A DNA stretch of 64,000 nucleotides from Heterocephalus glaber (Eukaryota > Chordata > Mammalia > Rodentia > Bathyergidae), in contig NW_004624854.1 in NCBI RefSeq assembly GCF_000247695.1, positions 2,998,641 to 3,062,640 of the forward strand, in the 5' to 3' direction. The notes below the pieces were generated by a model. The model ran no database searches, had not been told where the DNA came from, and worked only from the letters and a program-made list of their open reading frames with translations. Positions 47,165 through 58,580 of this stretch are shown here, piece by piece (the first letter of the stretch is position 1; every line of letters begins with the position of its first letter). The position numbers were made by a program, and so were the translations under genes.

Positions 47165-47547
47165 CCAAACAAGAGAAAATGAGCTTAAGAGCCAAAGGTG
47201 GTTTCAGACCTCAACCTCTGACTTCCTTGTTTCTGGGGAGCAGTGCATCATGGTGAACAGGAGCATTGGAGCCAACAAAGTTCTTCCCCTCCTGGAGATC
47301 AGGATGGACAGATAGAGAGAAAAAGGGGTCAAGAACAAGATACAGCCCTGGTGACCTCCTTCCTCCAACTGGACCCACTTCCCAGCAGTCCACTCAGCTG
47401 GGAACTTCTCAGAAGAATAAGCCATTAATGAGACAGCACCTTAGGGATTCATTCACCCATCTTGGCCCTGACTCTACCATTACTGCAGCATGGACCAAGT
47501 CTTCAAACAGAAGCCTTCAAGGGTATCTCATACTTAAACCATAACAA
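47165..47547 (-). mobile_element. ORR1/MLT1-like MaLR LTR, antisense
   Basis: The plus strand shows GTTTCAGACCTCAACC, GCAGTGCATCATGGTGAACA, CTGGTGACCTCCTTCCTCCA, CAGCTGGGAACTTCTC and finally CTTAAACCATAACAAGG. These are the complement of a MaLR LTR in the correct order. Open frames on both strands in this interval are compositional. Confidence 0.8.
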
Positions 47548-47611
47548 GGTTAATCTTAGACATTTATTTTTTACTTAGAAAATTGCCATGTTATTGTACA
47601 TTGTAATTGAC

Positions 47612-47720
47612 ATGTGTTCTCCTTAATTTCCTCATCTTTAAATGGAGATAATTATGATCACTCCCAGGAGTGTTGTGAAGATAAAGTAAATTAATGTCTT
47701 ACATAATGTGTCATAAAATT
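47612..47720 (-). mobile_element. MIR SINE, antisense
   Basis: TTAATTTCCTCATCTTTAAA, followed by ATGGAGATAATTATGATCAC and GTGTTGTGAAGATAAAGTAA, is a good match to the complement of the MIR core and 3' half. MIR is an ancient mammal-wide SINE. Confidence 0.85.
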
Positions 47721-50170
47721 GCATTTATTATGTTCAACCCATTTCGTAGAATTAGTATTACTTCCGATATATGTAAGTACACATACAGACAGAAGTGCAC
47801 ATGGAAAATACTGGAATCTATGATAAGAAACAACTTAAAAAGATTCCTTACGTGGGAATAAGAAGTCAATGCTGTCTTTTCAGAAATTTCACGTGGCAAA
47901 GGACATTTTTGGGGGAAAATTGAATTAAAACCTGGGTGTGGGTATATGTCTGTGTGTAATGTTTATATTTTAGTTTGATAAGATATTGTCTTAGTCTAGT
48001 CAGTTAATTATCAATGTTATTAATTGAGAAAATGTATGTATGCTTTTTGAGCTAACACAATTATTTTATTTTTTGTAATACTTCAATGGCTAATAGGTTA
48101 AAAGATTTTTTATTTTGGTATAATGTGTGATTCTTAATTTTTTTATTGATGTATCTTTTTTGTATCTATGACAACAAAGTATTAGCTCGAGGCATAGGCA
48201 AATTGAAAATATCTGTAAAACAATGTTTGGTTTCTGTCCTATTGTTGCTCCCTAGTAAGTGATGCCACAATTTAAACAGATTTCTATTTTTCAAGATTAT
48301 CTTTAGCTTCTGTAGATCTTTTGCTTGTTTTCTGATCATTTCTAGAAGCTGTTATAACCTCAGCATTTGTGATTCACTTTGAAATGATTTTTTGCTCTGG
48401 GAAAAAGTTTTATTTGCATATGAGTTAATTCTTCTACATACTTTTTTTCAGAACATTTATTAAATTCCACCAACCATATATTGTTTGCAAAATCTACTGT
48501 CTACATTTGCATGTCTTAAAAGTGTCAAGAAAATGAAAACCTGTGTTTTATACCTAAAACTAGTTCCATTGTCTTTTAAAAAATCTAATCCAGGCTTGAA
48601 TTAATGAGGATTCCTAAACAGAAAACCTCATCCTTTAAGAAGTTTCAGTTATTTTGCACATTGTAACGTTTTTGAAGTTAAAATGAGACATTATGCACTC
48701 TTAAAAGTACTATATTTAACAGTATTTTTGTACCATTTGGCTATTAAATGCTAGAAAGTGATTAGATAGAAACACGTGATTTTTCAAAACTGAAAAATAT
48801 ATAATTGTAAAAATACTGTATATACTAAAGTAGTAGAACTCTTAATACTGTAAACTTTCCATTGTTTATATCATTAACATTTAACATTACCAATAATATT
48901 GAAAAATAGGAAGTGATATATTCAATTAATAAAAAGATATGGATGTTAAAGGAGTACAATCATGATATAACAGATAAAATATTCACATATCTCACATATA
49001 GTGATTAAAGTTTTTCTCTACATAGAAAAACATGAATAAGTGTTATGTTCATAGATTCAAGAAATTTCAGTCTGTTTTCACAGATATTACAGAGATATCA
49101 TTATGTTTGCAAGAAATCATTATGCTAGACCATGAATGTCATTTAACTTTAAAATATCCCTTTTTCTTCCTAAGAATGTGCCCTACAGACCTTAGAGCCA
49201 TTGAAAAGATCTCAGAATTCACAGAAGGGAAATTAAAACTGCCATGATTGAAATGTGTGAAGATCTTTACAGAAGGATAAATTGCTAATGTATCTGAATA
49301 TAATGAATATAAGTTCATAGAAAAATGTATAAGTCATTTCAAAATCTGAGTTTTCTAACACTTTTGATTCTTAGATAAGTTAGAAAAATAACAGGGAAAG
49401 TTCAATTATTTTTCATGATAATAATTCTTTCATTAAATATATATGACTTGCCTATACTTATTTGATTACGTACAATTCAGTTTGTATTACAGTGATGCTA
49501 GCAGTAGAATGATACCTAACAGCACACACAATGACATAATCTTTATTCTTTATTTAGAGTGAAAGAAAAAGATTTTTTTCCCTGAAAAGCTACTATGTTT
49601 TCTTTGCTGATGTGGCTAGCCATAGTTTTGCTTTTATAAGTTATTTCTTTTATGATGATTTATATTCCTTAAGTAATATGCTTTTAATTAAGACTTATTT
49701 TAACATCAAAGGGGATTATTTTCTGGTCTGGAAGGCTACGGCATCTCCTCACTGCTGAGTGAAGTTGGTGTTCACTGACCCCATAGAAAGGCCATGGTTT
49801 GATCTGGGAGAGGAAGCCTGAATAAGACTGATGAATGGGACTGGTCCACATGCAGCTCTGAGGGCTGCTGTCTAGGTTCTTTAGGTACCATTTGCTGGCA
49901 CGAACAGGGAGGAGGCCTTTGTCTTATGTGTGCTCCTTTTACGGAATAGAAGCCTGGTTGTCTTTTTCCCCCACAAATAAGCTACCATTCTCTTAATACT
50001 TTGGCTACCAAACAAGCTTGTGTTGATTTTATTTTTGACCAGCAATAATTGATTTTTCAGGTTATGAAGTTCTTTAACATAAATTCTGGCAAACAGGAAG
50101 GAATAAGAAAATCCTGAGTACATACCTCCTTATCATTCTTGTGTGTTGAGATTCCAAAACAGTGTTCCAC
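47721..50170. other. Long AT-rich tract, nothing recognised
   Basis: About 2.4 kb of AT-rich DNA. The 49730-49960 part is richer in GC and more complex, but I match it to no gene or repeat. Frames are at most 80 codons. Confidence 0.4.
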
Positions 50171-50720
50171 TTTTTAAAAAATTAATTGTATTGGTACATT
50201 TTAGGTATACAATATGCTGACATTCACTATTGGGAATTTGTAGCTTTATGTAATCTCTCTTGGTTCTTATTTTTTCCCCATTCCCCTGCCTCCCTTCAAC
50301 CCCTCCACCTCTCCCTATTTGCAAAGACTTTGTTTCTGTTTTTTCTTTTCTCATATTTATTCCTATCCCTTCTTTCCTTTCCCGTACCCCTCCCTCTTCC
50401 CCTTCCCCTTGGGACCTTTTCTTCCTATTTCACATTATCTCTTACACATTTTGATCTTTATTTACACTTTCAGTTTCTCTCACCAGATAAACTATTTGGT
50501 ATTTACACATCTGTCCTATTTATTTTACTTAAGAGTATGGCCTCAATGTGCACACATTTAGCTATACATGTCTCTAGTTTCTCATTCTTTATGGCTGAGT
50601 AGTACTCCATTTTACATATAAAAAAACCACATCTTTTTCCAGTCACTAATTGATGGGGAGTTGGGTTGTTTCCAAGTTTTAGCTATTATAAACTCTGTTG
50701 CTATGAACATGGTGCACATG
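50171..50720 (-). mobile_element. Younger L1 3' end, antisense, 5'-truncated
   Basis: The plus strand shows the complement of the younger L1 terminus (GGTACATTTTAGGTATACAA, about 50192), then the C/T-rich complement of the purine-rich 3' UTR (50270-50420), then TTATGGCTGAGTAGTACTCC (about 50589) and GCTATGAACATGG. The element stops near 50720, before the ORF2 coding end. The A tail is degraded to a few T (50170-50175). A possible eroded duplication (GTGTTCCAC / GTGTTTCCA) flanks it. Frames at 50186-50602 are products of the pyrimidine tract. Confidence 0.92.
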
Positions 50721-51074
50721 TGTTTCCATCGTGTGTCATATGACTGTATCGAAATTTAAATTAGGGAGAAGCTTGGCTTATGTGGAGTCTGCTAACTGGA
50801 GTTTTTTTTCCAGACCACTATTTGTTCCACATTGGTTTTGGGGATTCTGAAACAAATCACATCCTCTGGTGTCTGGTTGATGCTTGAGATATTTTTCTAA
50901 GTTATATGGAAAAATGTTCAAGTGTTTTTCAGTTTTGTCTCGGTTGAGTTCTACTGTATTTGAATATTATTGTTGTTTTTTCCCTTGCATTGTTCTTTGA
51001 ATAGTTTTAATTTCTGTATGTATATGTGTTTGATAATAAAGTTATTTTTAAACTTTTTTTTTAAAGCTATGAAA
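50721..51074. other. Unassigned DNA
   Basis: Nothing recognised. It contains a T run at about 51054-51062. Confidence 0.45.
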
Positions 51075-51320
51075 AGAAATATGCAGAGGCATTACAGGTA
51101 AATCCTAGAGAAAATCTAAAGAAGGTTCAAATAACCCACAGAAAGGCATGACCATAGAAAAATAAAAGAAAAGTTAAAACCAGATAGAAAACTAGAAGAT
51201 AAAGATGACTGCCTTAACAGTAACATAATAAGTTAAATATAAGTGTCTGAACACACTACTTAAAAGCAGAGATTCACAGCATAAGACATGATCCAAACAC
51301 ATTGTATGCAATAAATGATA
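51075..51320 (+). mobile_element. Possible old L1 ORF2 5' fragment
   Basis: The segment with TTAAAAGCAGAGATTCACAG (about 51260) and its purine-rich upstream resembles the 5' part of old L1 ORF2. The match is short and diverged. Confidence 0.4.
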
Positions 51321-52214
51321 CAGAGGGGTTATCACGAACTAAATTTTCCCAATCCCAGGCTCTCAGTGCATGTCTGGGACATCATTCCTGGTCCTAATTC
51401 CCAAAAGAAAATTGTTGATATCTTCTGTTTTTATTTTCTTATAATGAAGATAACACAATTATTTAAGGCAGAAGGGCAATTGATGTTGACATAGTTCATC
51501 CACACAATTTAATATAAATATTTTCTCCCTTACACCACTCTACTTTATTCTTCTTCCATCTACTTTTAGTTTATCAGATTAAGTTCTTCTCTTGGTTGCC
51601 TTTGTACTTTGCTTATGAACAATGTAGCCCGACTGCCTACTTTATCATTTATTGTGACACAGATCTGATGTGTTAAATAGTCACAAAGTGTGGTCTAAGT
51701 GGTTCTGAGACCATGTGTGAACCTCAGTCACAGCCTGCACTGAAGTGCAGCAGTGTGACTGAGTAGGAGGCGAGGGTTAGGCATAGGATAAACTGGGCCT
51801 CCCTGGGTTCCCTGACCCAGAACTCAGGAGTGTGTTCTCTCTTTCACTTTCAGCCCTGGAGTCATTAATGAGCTGCTAGGAAACAAGTTGGGGTGATAGC
51901 AGTACTGCAGAATGAATAGATCGTGGGTTCTTGAGTAACATATCATTTTTGAGTTACAAGAAGAAATATACCAGTGGTGTACTTGGTCCACCATACAGTT
52001 CTGGTACTTTTTGCTGTGGAATTTTGTTTATCTTAATAACACAGTTTACATTATTACCCTACCCTTTCCGTTTTCTCTCTTTTTATTTGAGGAAAGAGAA
52101 TGAAGATAAATCAGGTTGGAGAGAAAAGAGTTGAACAGAAAATCACTGTAGTTACTAGGATTTGCCTTTTCATGCCTCTGTTTACGAAGGCTAAGTTCTT
52201 GCATGACCTCGACT
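51321..52214. other. Unassigned DNA
   Basis: Normal-complexity DNA with a small GC-richer patch at about 51690-51860. No gene or repeat identified. Confidence 0.4.
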
Positions 52215-52375
52215 CTGGAAGTTGTCACTGTACTTTATAGTGCTTAGTAACACTTATGGCTCATGTCTGATTCCCTTACTGTCACTGTGTAATCATGCCA
52301 ACTCTTCTATTCAGGAAATGGAGAAGTAGAGAGGTACTTTTATACATGTTTACACATTGCTAGTGTGTGTATGAC
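52215..52375 (+). mobile_element. Possible MIR SINE
   Basis: The part around 52312-52375 (AGGAAATGGAGAAGTAGAGA, then ACACATTGCTAGTGTGTG) resembles the second half of MIR in plus orientation. The left half is weak. Confidence 0.4.
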
Positions 52376-52981
52376 TGTGAGAGAATTCTTTATTTATCAT
52401 TCAACACTTGTGAGATAACCAAAATGCCTTTTGAATATTCAGATTATTCTGCTTTAGCAAGGAAAGCATAGAAAGACATTTCAGTATGGTAGAAACATTT
52501 TGAAATTATTCATTGAAATTGTTAACTGGCAACAGAGGACAGAATTATATTTGTGTCATGGAAGAAGTGTTAGACTTTTAAAATTGCACATTATAACCAA
52601 ATCCTTTCTTTAAATATCAGCCATGAAAACCACTGCTTCAAATTTGTTTTCCCGTTGTTACAAACTGGTTACTCTTACCCAGCTGCATGGACAAATGGTT
52701 GGTGACTTCCTTACTATTATACCTTGAGTTACTGCCAAGGATAATTACCAAGGATTTGGGGTATTCATAAATACTACTGGGATGTGCTAACATTAATGTA
52801 GCATTAGCAAGGTTTTTGAGTCCTTAGTACATAGTATATTTAGATTTGATATCCTTATGAATGTACTTGGAAAATATAGTTTAGATTGTATTGCTTTTAT
52901 GTCAGTGGGAAACTGACTAAGTGGTAATCAGAAAGAAATAACCAGGGGTCAGAGTAGAGGCGGGGGTGTAATAGCTGTGGT
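52376..52981. other. Unassigned DNA
   Basis: Nothing recognised. Confidence 0.45.
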
Positions 52982-52998
52982 CCTAGAGGATTAATCTT
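52982..52998. repeat. Left TSD of SINE
   Basis: CCTAGAGGATTAATCTT, identical to 53090-53106. Confidence 0.96.
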
Positions 52999-53089
52999 TT
53001 TGTGTGTGTGTGTGTGTGGTACCGGGGATTGAATTCGGGACCTTGCGCTTACACAGCAGGCACCGGAACTGCTGAGCTCAATCCCCAGC
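52999..53089 (-). mobile_element. Young ID-like SINE with (CA)n tail and perfect TSD
   Basis: On the minus strand it starts GGCTGGGGATTGAGCTCAGC, has the body GTGCCTGCTGTGTAAGCGCA and the B-box end GAATTCAATCCCCGGTACC. The tail is (CA)n followed by a few A (TG-rich on plus, 53000-53019). The 17-bp flanking repeats are identical, so the insertion is recent. The tail has become a dinucleotide microsatellite. Confidence 0.97.
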
Positions 53090-53106
53090 CCTAGAGGATT
53101 AATCTT
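53090..53106. repeat. Right TSD of SINE
   Basis: CCTAGAGGATTAATCTT, the partner of 52982-52998. Its first base may be shared with the SINE end. Confidence 0.95.
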
Positions 53107-54779
53107 AAGCTCAGTGTTTTATGTTTTCACCCATGTCCAGAATGATGGAATGGCAAGTACAAAAATTCTGCTTTTAGATTATGCCACATTAGGCTAGGTT
53201 TTACTTTGAATAAAACAATTTGAATTCAATGTGCCCTTTATAAATAGAAGAGAAAAGACACAACAGAGTGCAGGCGAAGGTAACATGTGGTGAAGCAAAA
53301 GCCCAATAAATTCAAGAAGGTTGATGTTGGTTTTGAAATATTGTAAGAGGAGAGAAACATATAACAAGCTCTGTAGGAGGCTATCACTGTTATTAAGGAC
53401 ACAAAAAGTTTCCAATTCAAACAGATTATAAAATTCAAAGGAAAATGAGGCATGTTTGTTATTAAGTCTCTTCTCAACCTAGGTAATATTTTGACTCAAA
53501 AATATAATGAATAATGTATCTTAAAAGATGTAAAAGTGGATATAAGCAAAGAGCAAATGGAACAGGGAGGACACATTGTACACATCTGGCTGTTCCCCGT
53601 GCATTCAAAGCCCTCTCTAAAATTGTGCTAGGTATTTAAGAAAAAAAATCCACCCTTATGTGAATGAAAAACTATGGAGATCCCAGAAAATATGGCAATG
53701 AAAGATGAGGTTATTAAAAAAAATCTTATGGCCCAAAGTGTGCACAAAAGTGTAGTAAAGAGTGAAAAGAAATCAATTTATGATTTCACGTTCCAGACAG
53801 AGGTAGGTGATAGACACTCACGGCTGCAGGGAGCCCTTGGGCAACTTTGGGCATCATATCCATTTGTACTCATTGGATCTCTTCCATTTGGTGGTGCAGA
53901 ACAAATGGTCCTTTCCTTCCCTCTAAGGAAGTGCTGAATCCCAGGGAAGACAACTAAGGAAGGTGACTCTACCTAAGGAGGAAGGAATGAGAAATAAGGA
54001 AGAAGACAAGTACAGACTGATTAGGATGAACAGGGCTCCAGGAAGTGGAAAGAGAAGTCCACAGGCCTTTGCTTCAGCAGAGAAACATGTTCAGAACACC
54101 CAGGAATAAGTCACTAGAGTCAAGATTCAACGTGTTCCTCACCAGTCCAGGTGTCAGTCATAGGAGAGGCATATTTGCCTCCTCTGACATTAGCCAATTG
54201 CTAGAAAAATTGTTTACTGTACTGGATAATTTTAATTTCACCAGAATACTTCCTAGCCCTTAAATCATGTGGCTTGTTTACAAAATACAACCACATACAC
54301 ACCTCCATACACATTCTGCATAGGAAGTGGGTGTGTATTACAAAGTCATTTTCAAATATTTGATTAAATTGTTTTTCTGCAAAATATCAGGATATTTCTC
54401 AAATTGTTATGATTTTGGCCCAACTAAAATTAAAATAGGCCACAGAACTCTTAAAATATGGATTAATAATTTGGTTGTCAGAGAAGGGATGAACAATGGG
54501 GACAACAATCATTTGTTTAAAAATGATGTTTCAAAATATATGGGCAATACTAAGCATAGTACTTAGAAGGACTTTTGCAACCTAAATGCTTATGAAATAA
54601 TAAAGGGTAAAATTAATTAGATAACTGTCCAAATTTAGAAGCCCAAAATATAATGAAAACCCAAAGAAATTGGTAAGTGATAACAAAGAAAATGTCTCAA
54701 GAGACAGAAACAACATTGCAAGTGTTATGATGAGAAAAATATTATAATTATTTAGAACTTAATTACTGCTAGAGACTTA
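53107..54779. other. Unassigned DNA
   Basis: No recognised repeat or gene. Several 70-90 codon frames on both strands lack domains. Confidence 0.4.
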
Positions 54780-55440
54780 GTGCAGAACTATGAGAATACA
54801 CCAGAGTTGCAGGAGTCAACGGAAAGAGGGAACACTTTCAGGAGATGGGCTTCCCTGGAGAGTGTGGCTGGAACCCTTTGAGGAGGAGAGGAGAGGTGAA
54901 GCAGACAGGAGGGAGGCATCACGCCCTCTGCTGGACAGAGGTGGGGTCAGAGGCTCCTACTGAGCCTGACCTGATAGTGGACTCATCTGGAGGTTGGTGG
55001 TGGTGAGAGTCAGAGAAGGGAGCCTGGTGAGGTAGCCTAGGTTGGTGAAAGGCTGCTGCCCTGGGAAGCCAGCCTGACATCAGCTGGGTTTGCAGTGAAG
55101 CTGTCCTTCTGCTCCTGCTGGGGTGAGAGCCCCTGGTGTCCCTCATTGAACACTGCTCAGCTGCAGGGAGCAAAAGCAACAAGAGAGGCAGAATCTGCTA
55201 CAGGATGCCCTTGCTTCAGGATTTTGGGAGGGAGAGAGAGAGGGAAAGAGAGGGAGAGAGAGACAGAGAGATAGATAGATAGAGAGAGAGGGGTGTCTAG
55301 CATCACAACAGGACAATGAACACTGGGTTCAGAGCTGAGCAGCAGCAACAGGACAACCAACAGTGATTGATCAGAACAAGAGTCACTGAAAACAGATACT
55401 ATAGAGGGCATGAGCACAGATAAAATTTGCATCATGTTAA
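54780..55440. other. GC-richer block of unknown origin with GA repeat
   Basis: About 650 bp distinctly richer in G and C than the flanks, with a (GA)n/(GATA)n microsatellite at 55226-55293. Minus-strand frames (54919-55182 and 55157-55435) exist. The second owes its Leu/Ser-rich stretch to the GA repeat. The texture is that of an LTR or retroposon, but I recognise no family, no terminal repeats and no tail. Confidence 0.4.
55226..55293. repeat. (GA)n / (GATA)n microsatellite
   Basis: Purine-rich run with GA, GGGA and GATA units, imperfect. Confidence 0.93.
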
Positions 55441-57089
55441 TACAATAATAAATTTCTAGCAGGTTTGTTTAAAATAAGGGAAGGCAAATGAGAAATACAA
55501 ATAAAATCATTTATGAAATAGAATTATAAAAACATAACTTCATGGAAAAAAGTCCATCGATACATATAAAAGCACACATAAAATATTTCAGTGTCTAGAG
55601 GAAACATAATTTAAAATTGATTCAGAGGAAAATCAAAGGAATTAAACCATAATTTATAAATTCTAATGGATCACTGAATATTGATAGGTAGGTACATCAT
55701 ACCAAAAGCTCAGGCAGTGAGTAGAGAGGGTTCATATTCCCAAATGCATCTTAAAATGTTTTTATCCTAATAGGATGAATTAATAAAACTTATTACAGCT
55801 TGTCCAGTGTTGATGGGCTATTTCAATGCCATCTTATTTATAAAAATAGCTGTAGATGCCATGATCCTTAAAAATATCAGTAAATGGAACATGGAATGAT
55901 TTATTTAAACAAAATTAGTTTCAATTGTTTCAGAATATTTAGTATATTAGGATTAAATTAAGATTACAAAAAGAATACAAGATCGTTATACCACTGGAAA
56001 GTTTTAAATGTGTAAGAGAAAATTATATGACAATTTCACAGATATAGAAAGGTTGATAAAAGGCAGTGTACCTTAAGTGTAATTGTAACTACTAACAAAG
56101 TACTAGAAAGCATCATTCTTACTTACATAATTAGTGAAACAATTAATTTTAAAGTATATGCATCAGGAAATATTATTACAGGTTCTAGTCTACACCTACT
56201 CAAGTCCTAGCCAAGGGTTGTGACGAGAAAAATAAATACATAAAAATAAATAGATAAATAAACAAATAATGATCATACAAAGACAAATGAAATAATACTG
56301 CATAGAAAATTCAAAGTGTACATCTATAAATTTATCATAAGATAACTGTATAAAAGCAGTTCCATTTTTACCTCAGTAAAAACTTGTGAGAAATTTTAAA
56401 AAATGTGTATTTATGTAGAGAAAACTGGATATTTTTGTATATCTGAATAAAATTAAAATTAAAAGTAACAATAACATGCTATTAAGCATTATATATCTTT
56501 ACAAAGTTCTAAAACTGGAAGATAGTACATATTCTTAGAAGACAAAATTTATTGTTATATGTAGTTCAGTATTTCAAATGGAGCAAAAGATTCAACACAG
56601 TTTTAAAGAATAACATTTTTAATGAAATTTTGCCAAAATGGTTTCCAAATTTCAAGGGAAATGCAATTTCCAGAAAAAAAAATGCTAAAAGAAAATTTGA
56701 AAAGTCTCTATATGATGCTACAAAATGTCTTATCCTAAGAATGTCAGAGAAATTAAATAATAGGATACATAGGTACATAAAACTATCTGCCTATATGGCA
56801 TTATTTGACTTAAGCAAATTGGTCAAGAAAGTAACAGCTATTTACCAAAGGATGCTGAAACAATACCTCATCCGTACACTAAAAACCAAATAAACAGACT
56901 AGCCCCCATTATGTTTCAAATATACAAATTAAGGCCAGAGGGATTAAGAATTTACTTTTAAATTCCAAACCTTAAAATCTTGATAAGTAAATGTAGGGAA
57001 ATTTAAGAATTATGTCCAAGTTTGTGATAAATACAATATTCTTGCATAAAACAAGAAATACTGACCTTATGAAAGATATGGATACTTTT
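55441..57089. other. AT-rich DNA, possibly decayed L1 ORF2
   Basis: Parts (for example around 56030-56260, with TATGACAATTTCACAGATAT and CAAGTCCTAGCCAAGGGTTG) recall old plus-strand L1 ORF2, but divergence is too high to be sure. A plus-strand frame of 113 codons at 56552-56893 is Lys/Asn-rich with no domain I recognise. An AAATA-type run lies at about 56231-56270. Confidence 0.35.
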
Positions 57090-57560
57090 TTTCATTAAAT
57101 TAAGAACATGTTTAAAGCAGTACAATTTATAATAACTGAATCTTGGAAGCAGCCTATATGTCCATTGACAGATGAATGGATAAAGGAAACGTGTTTGTAC
57201 GCAATGCAGTACTACTCTGCCATAAAACAAGATAACTTGAGTCATGTGCACCTCAAGAACATAATATTAACTGAAATAAAGCTTAAATATTACATGGTTT
57301 ATCTTATATGAGAAATGCAAAATATAAATGAAGAGCAAAATAGAAGATAGATAATACAAAGTAGAGAATGAGATCATTCTCAAATGGGAAGGGGATAGAG
57401 AGATGGGGGAAGAGGGAGGGAGGAAAGGGAAAAGGGATGAAAAAAGGAATGAAGATGTGTTAATATACATGCACCAACTCCACACAAGGGAGGTGAACAT
57501 TATGTACCACAAACATGTATTCATAATGAAAGAAAGAACACTGCACTGTTTGAGCAGAAA
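57090..57560 (+). mobile_element. Old L1 3' end, plus strand
   Basis: End-of-ORF2 landmarks appear in order: TATATGTCCATTGACAGATG with AATGGATAAAGG (about 57154), then CAGTACTACTCTGCCATAAA (about 57207). They are followed by a G-rich purine 3' UTR tract at 57387-57440. It is diverged and untranslatable. Confidence 0.8.
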
Positions 57561-58129
57561 AAAATTTCAAAAACATATTAAAAATAAAGTTGTTAATATG
57601 ATTTACAAATTAGAGATGGAAGTCACAAAATAGTTCTGACAAAGTTTCAGATTAAAATGTCAGTAATACCTAAGAATCATTAAGAAAATTCAAAAATTAA
57701 ACTAAGATGGAAAAAAATTTCTGAAGCCAGTTTGAAGTGGAAGAAATATGCACAATCAATACACTTTTAAAAGGTGTTTTATTACCAAGGAAAATAAAAA
57801 TATAATAAATTATGGCAAGCAGATTGTTATAGAACACATAATTTGATAGTACAATATTTGGGGAGGTCTTGCATAATGTGACCCAGCAGACTAACCCAGA
57901 GGTGTGCTTTTCTAATCCCCTGCCTGGCTCCCTGGCCAAAACAATTGACAATTACACTTAAAAGTGCTGTAGAGATCTGATTCTATTTTTCTCCTAGTTT
58001 TCATCTTTTGCTAATGGGAGATCAACCATTCTTTCTATTTTCATCCCCCTTCCTATAGTGTTTGCTTTTCTTTGGCTTCTTTAAATGTTTCATTTCCATC
58101 TTGCTTTCAAGATTTTGATTATGATTTTC
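57561..58129. other. Unassigned DNA
   Basis: Nothing recognised. Confidence 0.45.
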
Positions 58130-58580
58130 TTATTGTCATTCTCCCTTTCATCAAGCTGCATGGTAGTTGATGAGCTTCTTGGATTTGTAGCTTGATGTCT
58201 TCCATCAGTTTTGAAAAATGGCCAATATATCTTCAAATACATTTCTGACCTTGTACTCTTTTTCTTCTCCTGAGATACCACATGTGCAAATGCCATATTA
58301 GAATATTTATGCTCATTCAATATGTTTTTATTTTTGGTTGTTAACTTTTGCTCTTTTATTGTTTATCATCTCAATATTGTCTAAAATTTCCATATTCATT
58401 AACTGGAGAAGAAGCAATGATATGTTTGTTCAGAAACTCATGTCCCTTCTTTTACCAGTCTGCTAGGGGTAATATAGACTGTAGATCATCCAGGTTGTCA
58501 CTGCTGTTAGATTTAGTTCATCATAGGTTTCCAATAATTTCTGTGAAATTAGAAGGTACACTTTAACAAGGTGTGGACCC
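58130..58580. mobile_element. Possible old L1M 5'-end-type repeat
   Basis: The stretch with GATGTCTTCCATCAGTTTTG (about 58193), ATATCTTCAAATACATTTCT and TTTTTCTTCTCCTGAGATAC resembles a known 5'-region repeat of old L1M elements. Orientation and extent are uncertain, and it may continue to about 59000. Confidence 0.35.

Noticed and set aside
54919..55435. Two minus-strand frames with Leu/Ser-rich stretches resembling a secreted or membrane protein
   Set aside because: The hydrophobic and Ser/Leu stretch is produced by the (GA)n repeat, and the rest has no recognisable domain.
56552..56893. 113-codon Lys/Asn-rich plus-strand frame
   Set aside because: Composition follows the AT-rich DNA. It lies among decayed L1-like sequence and no motif is visible.
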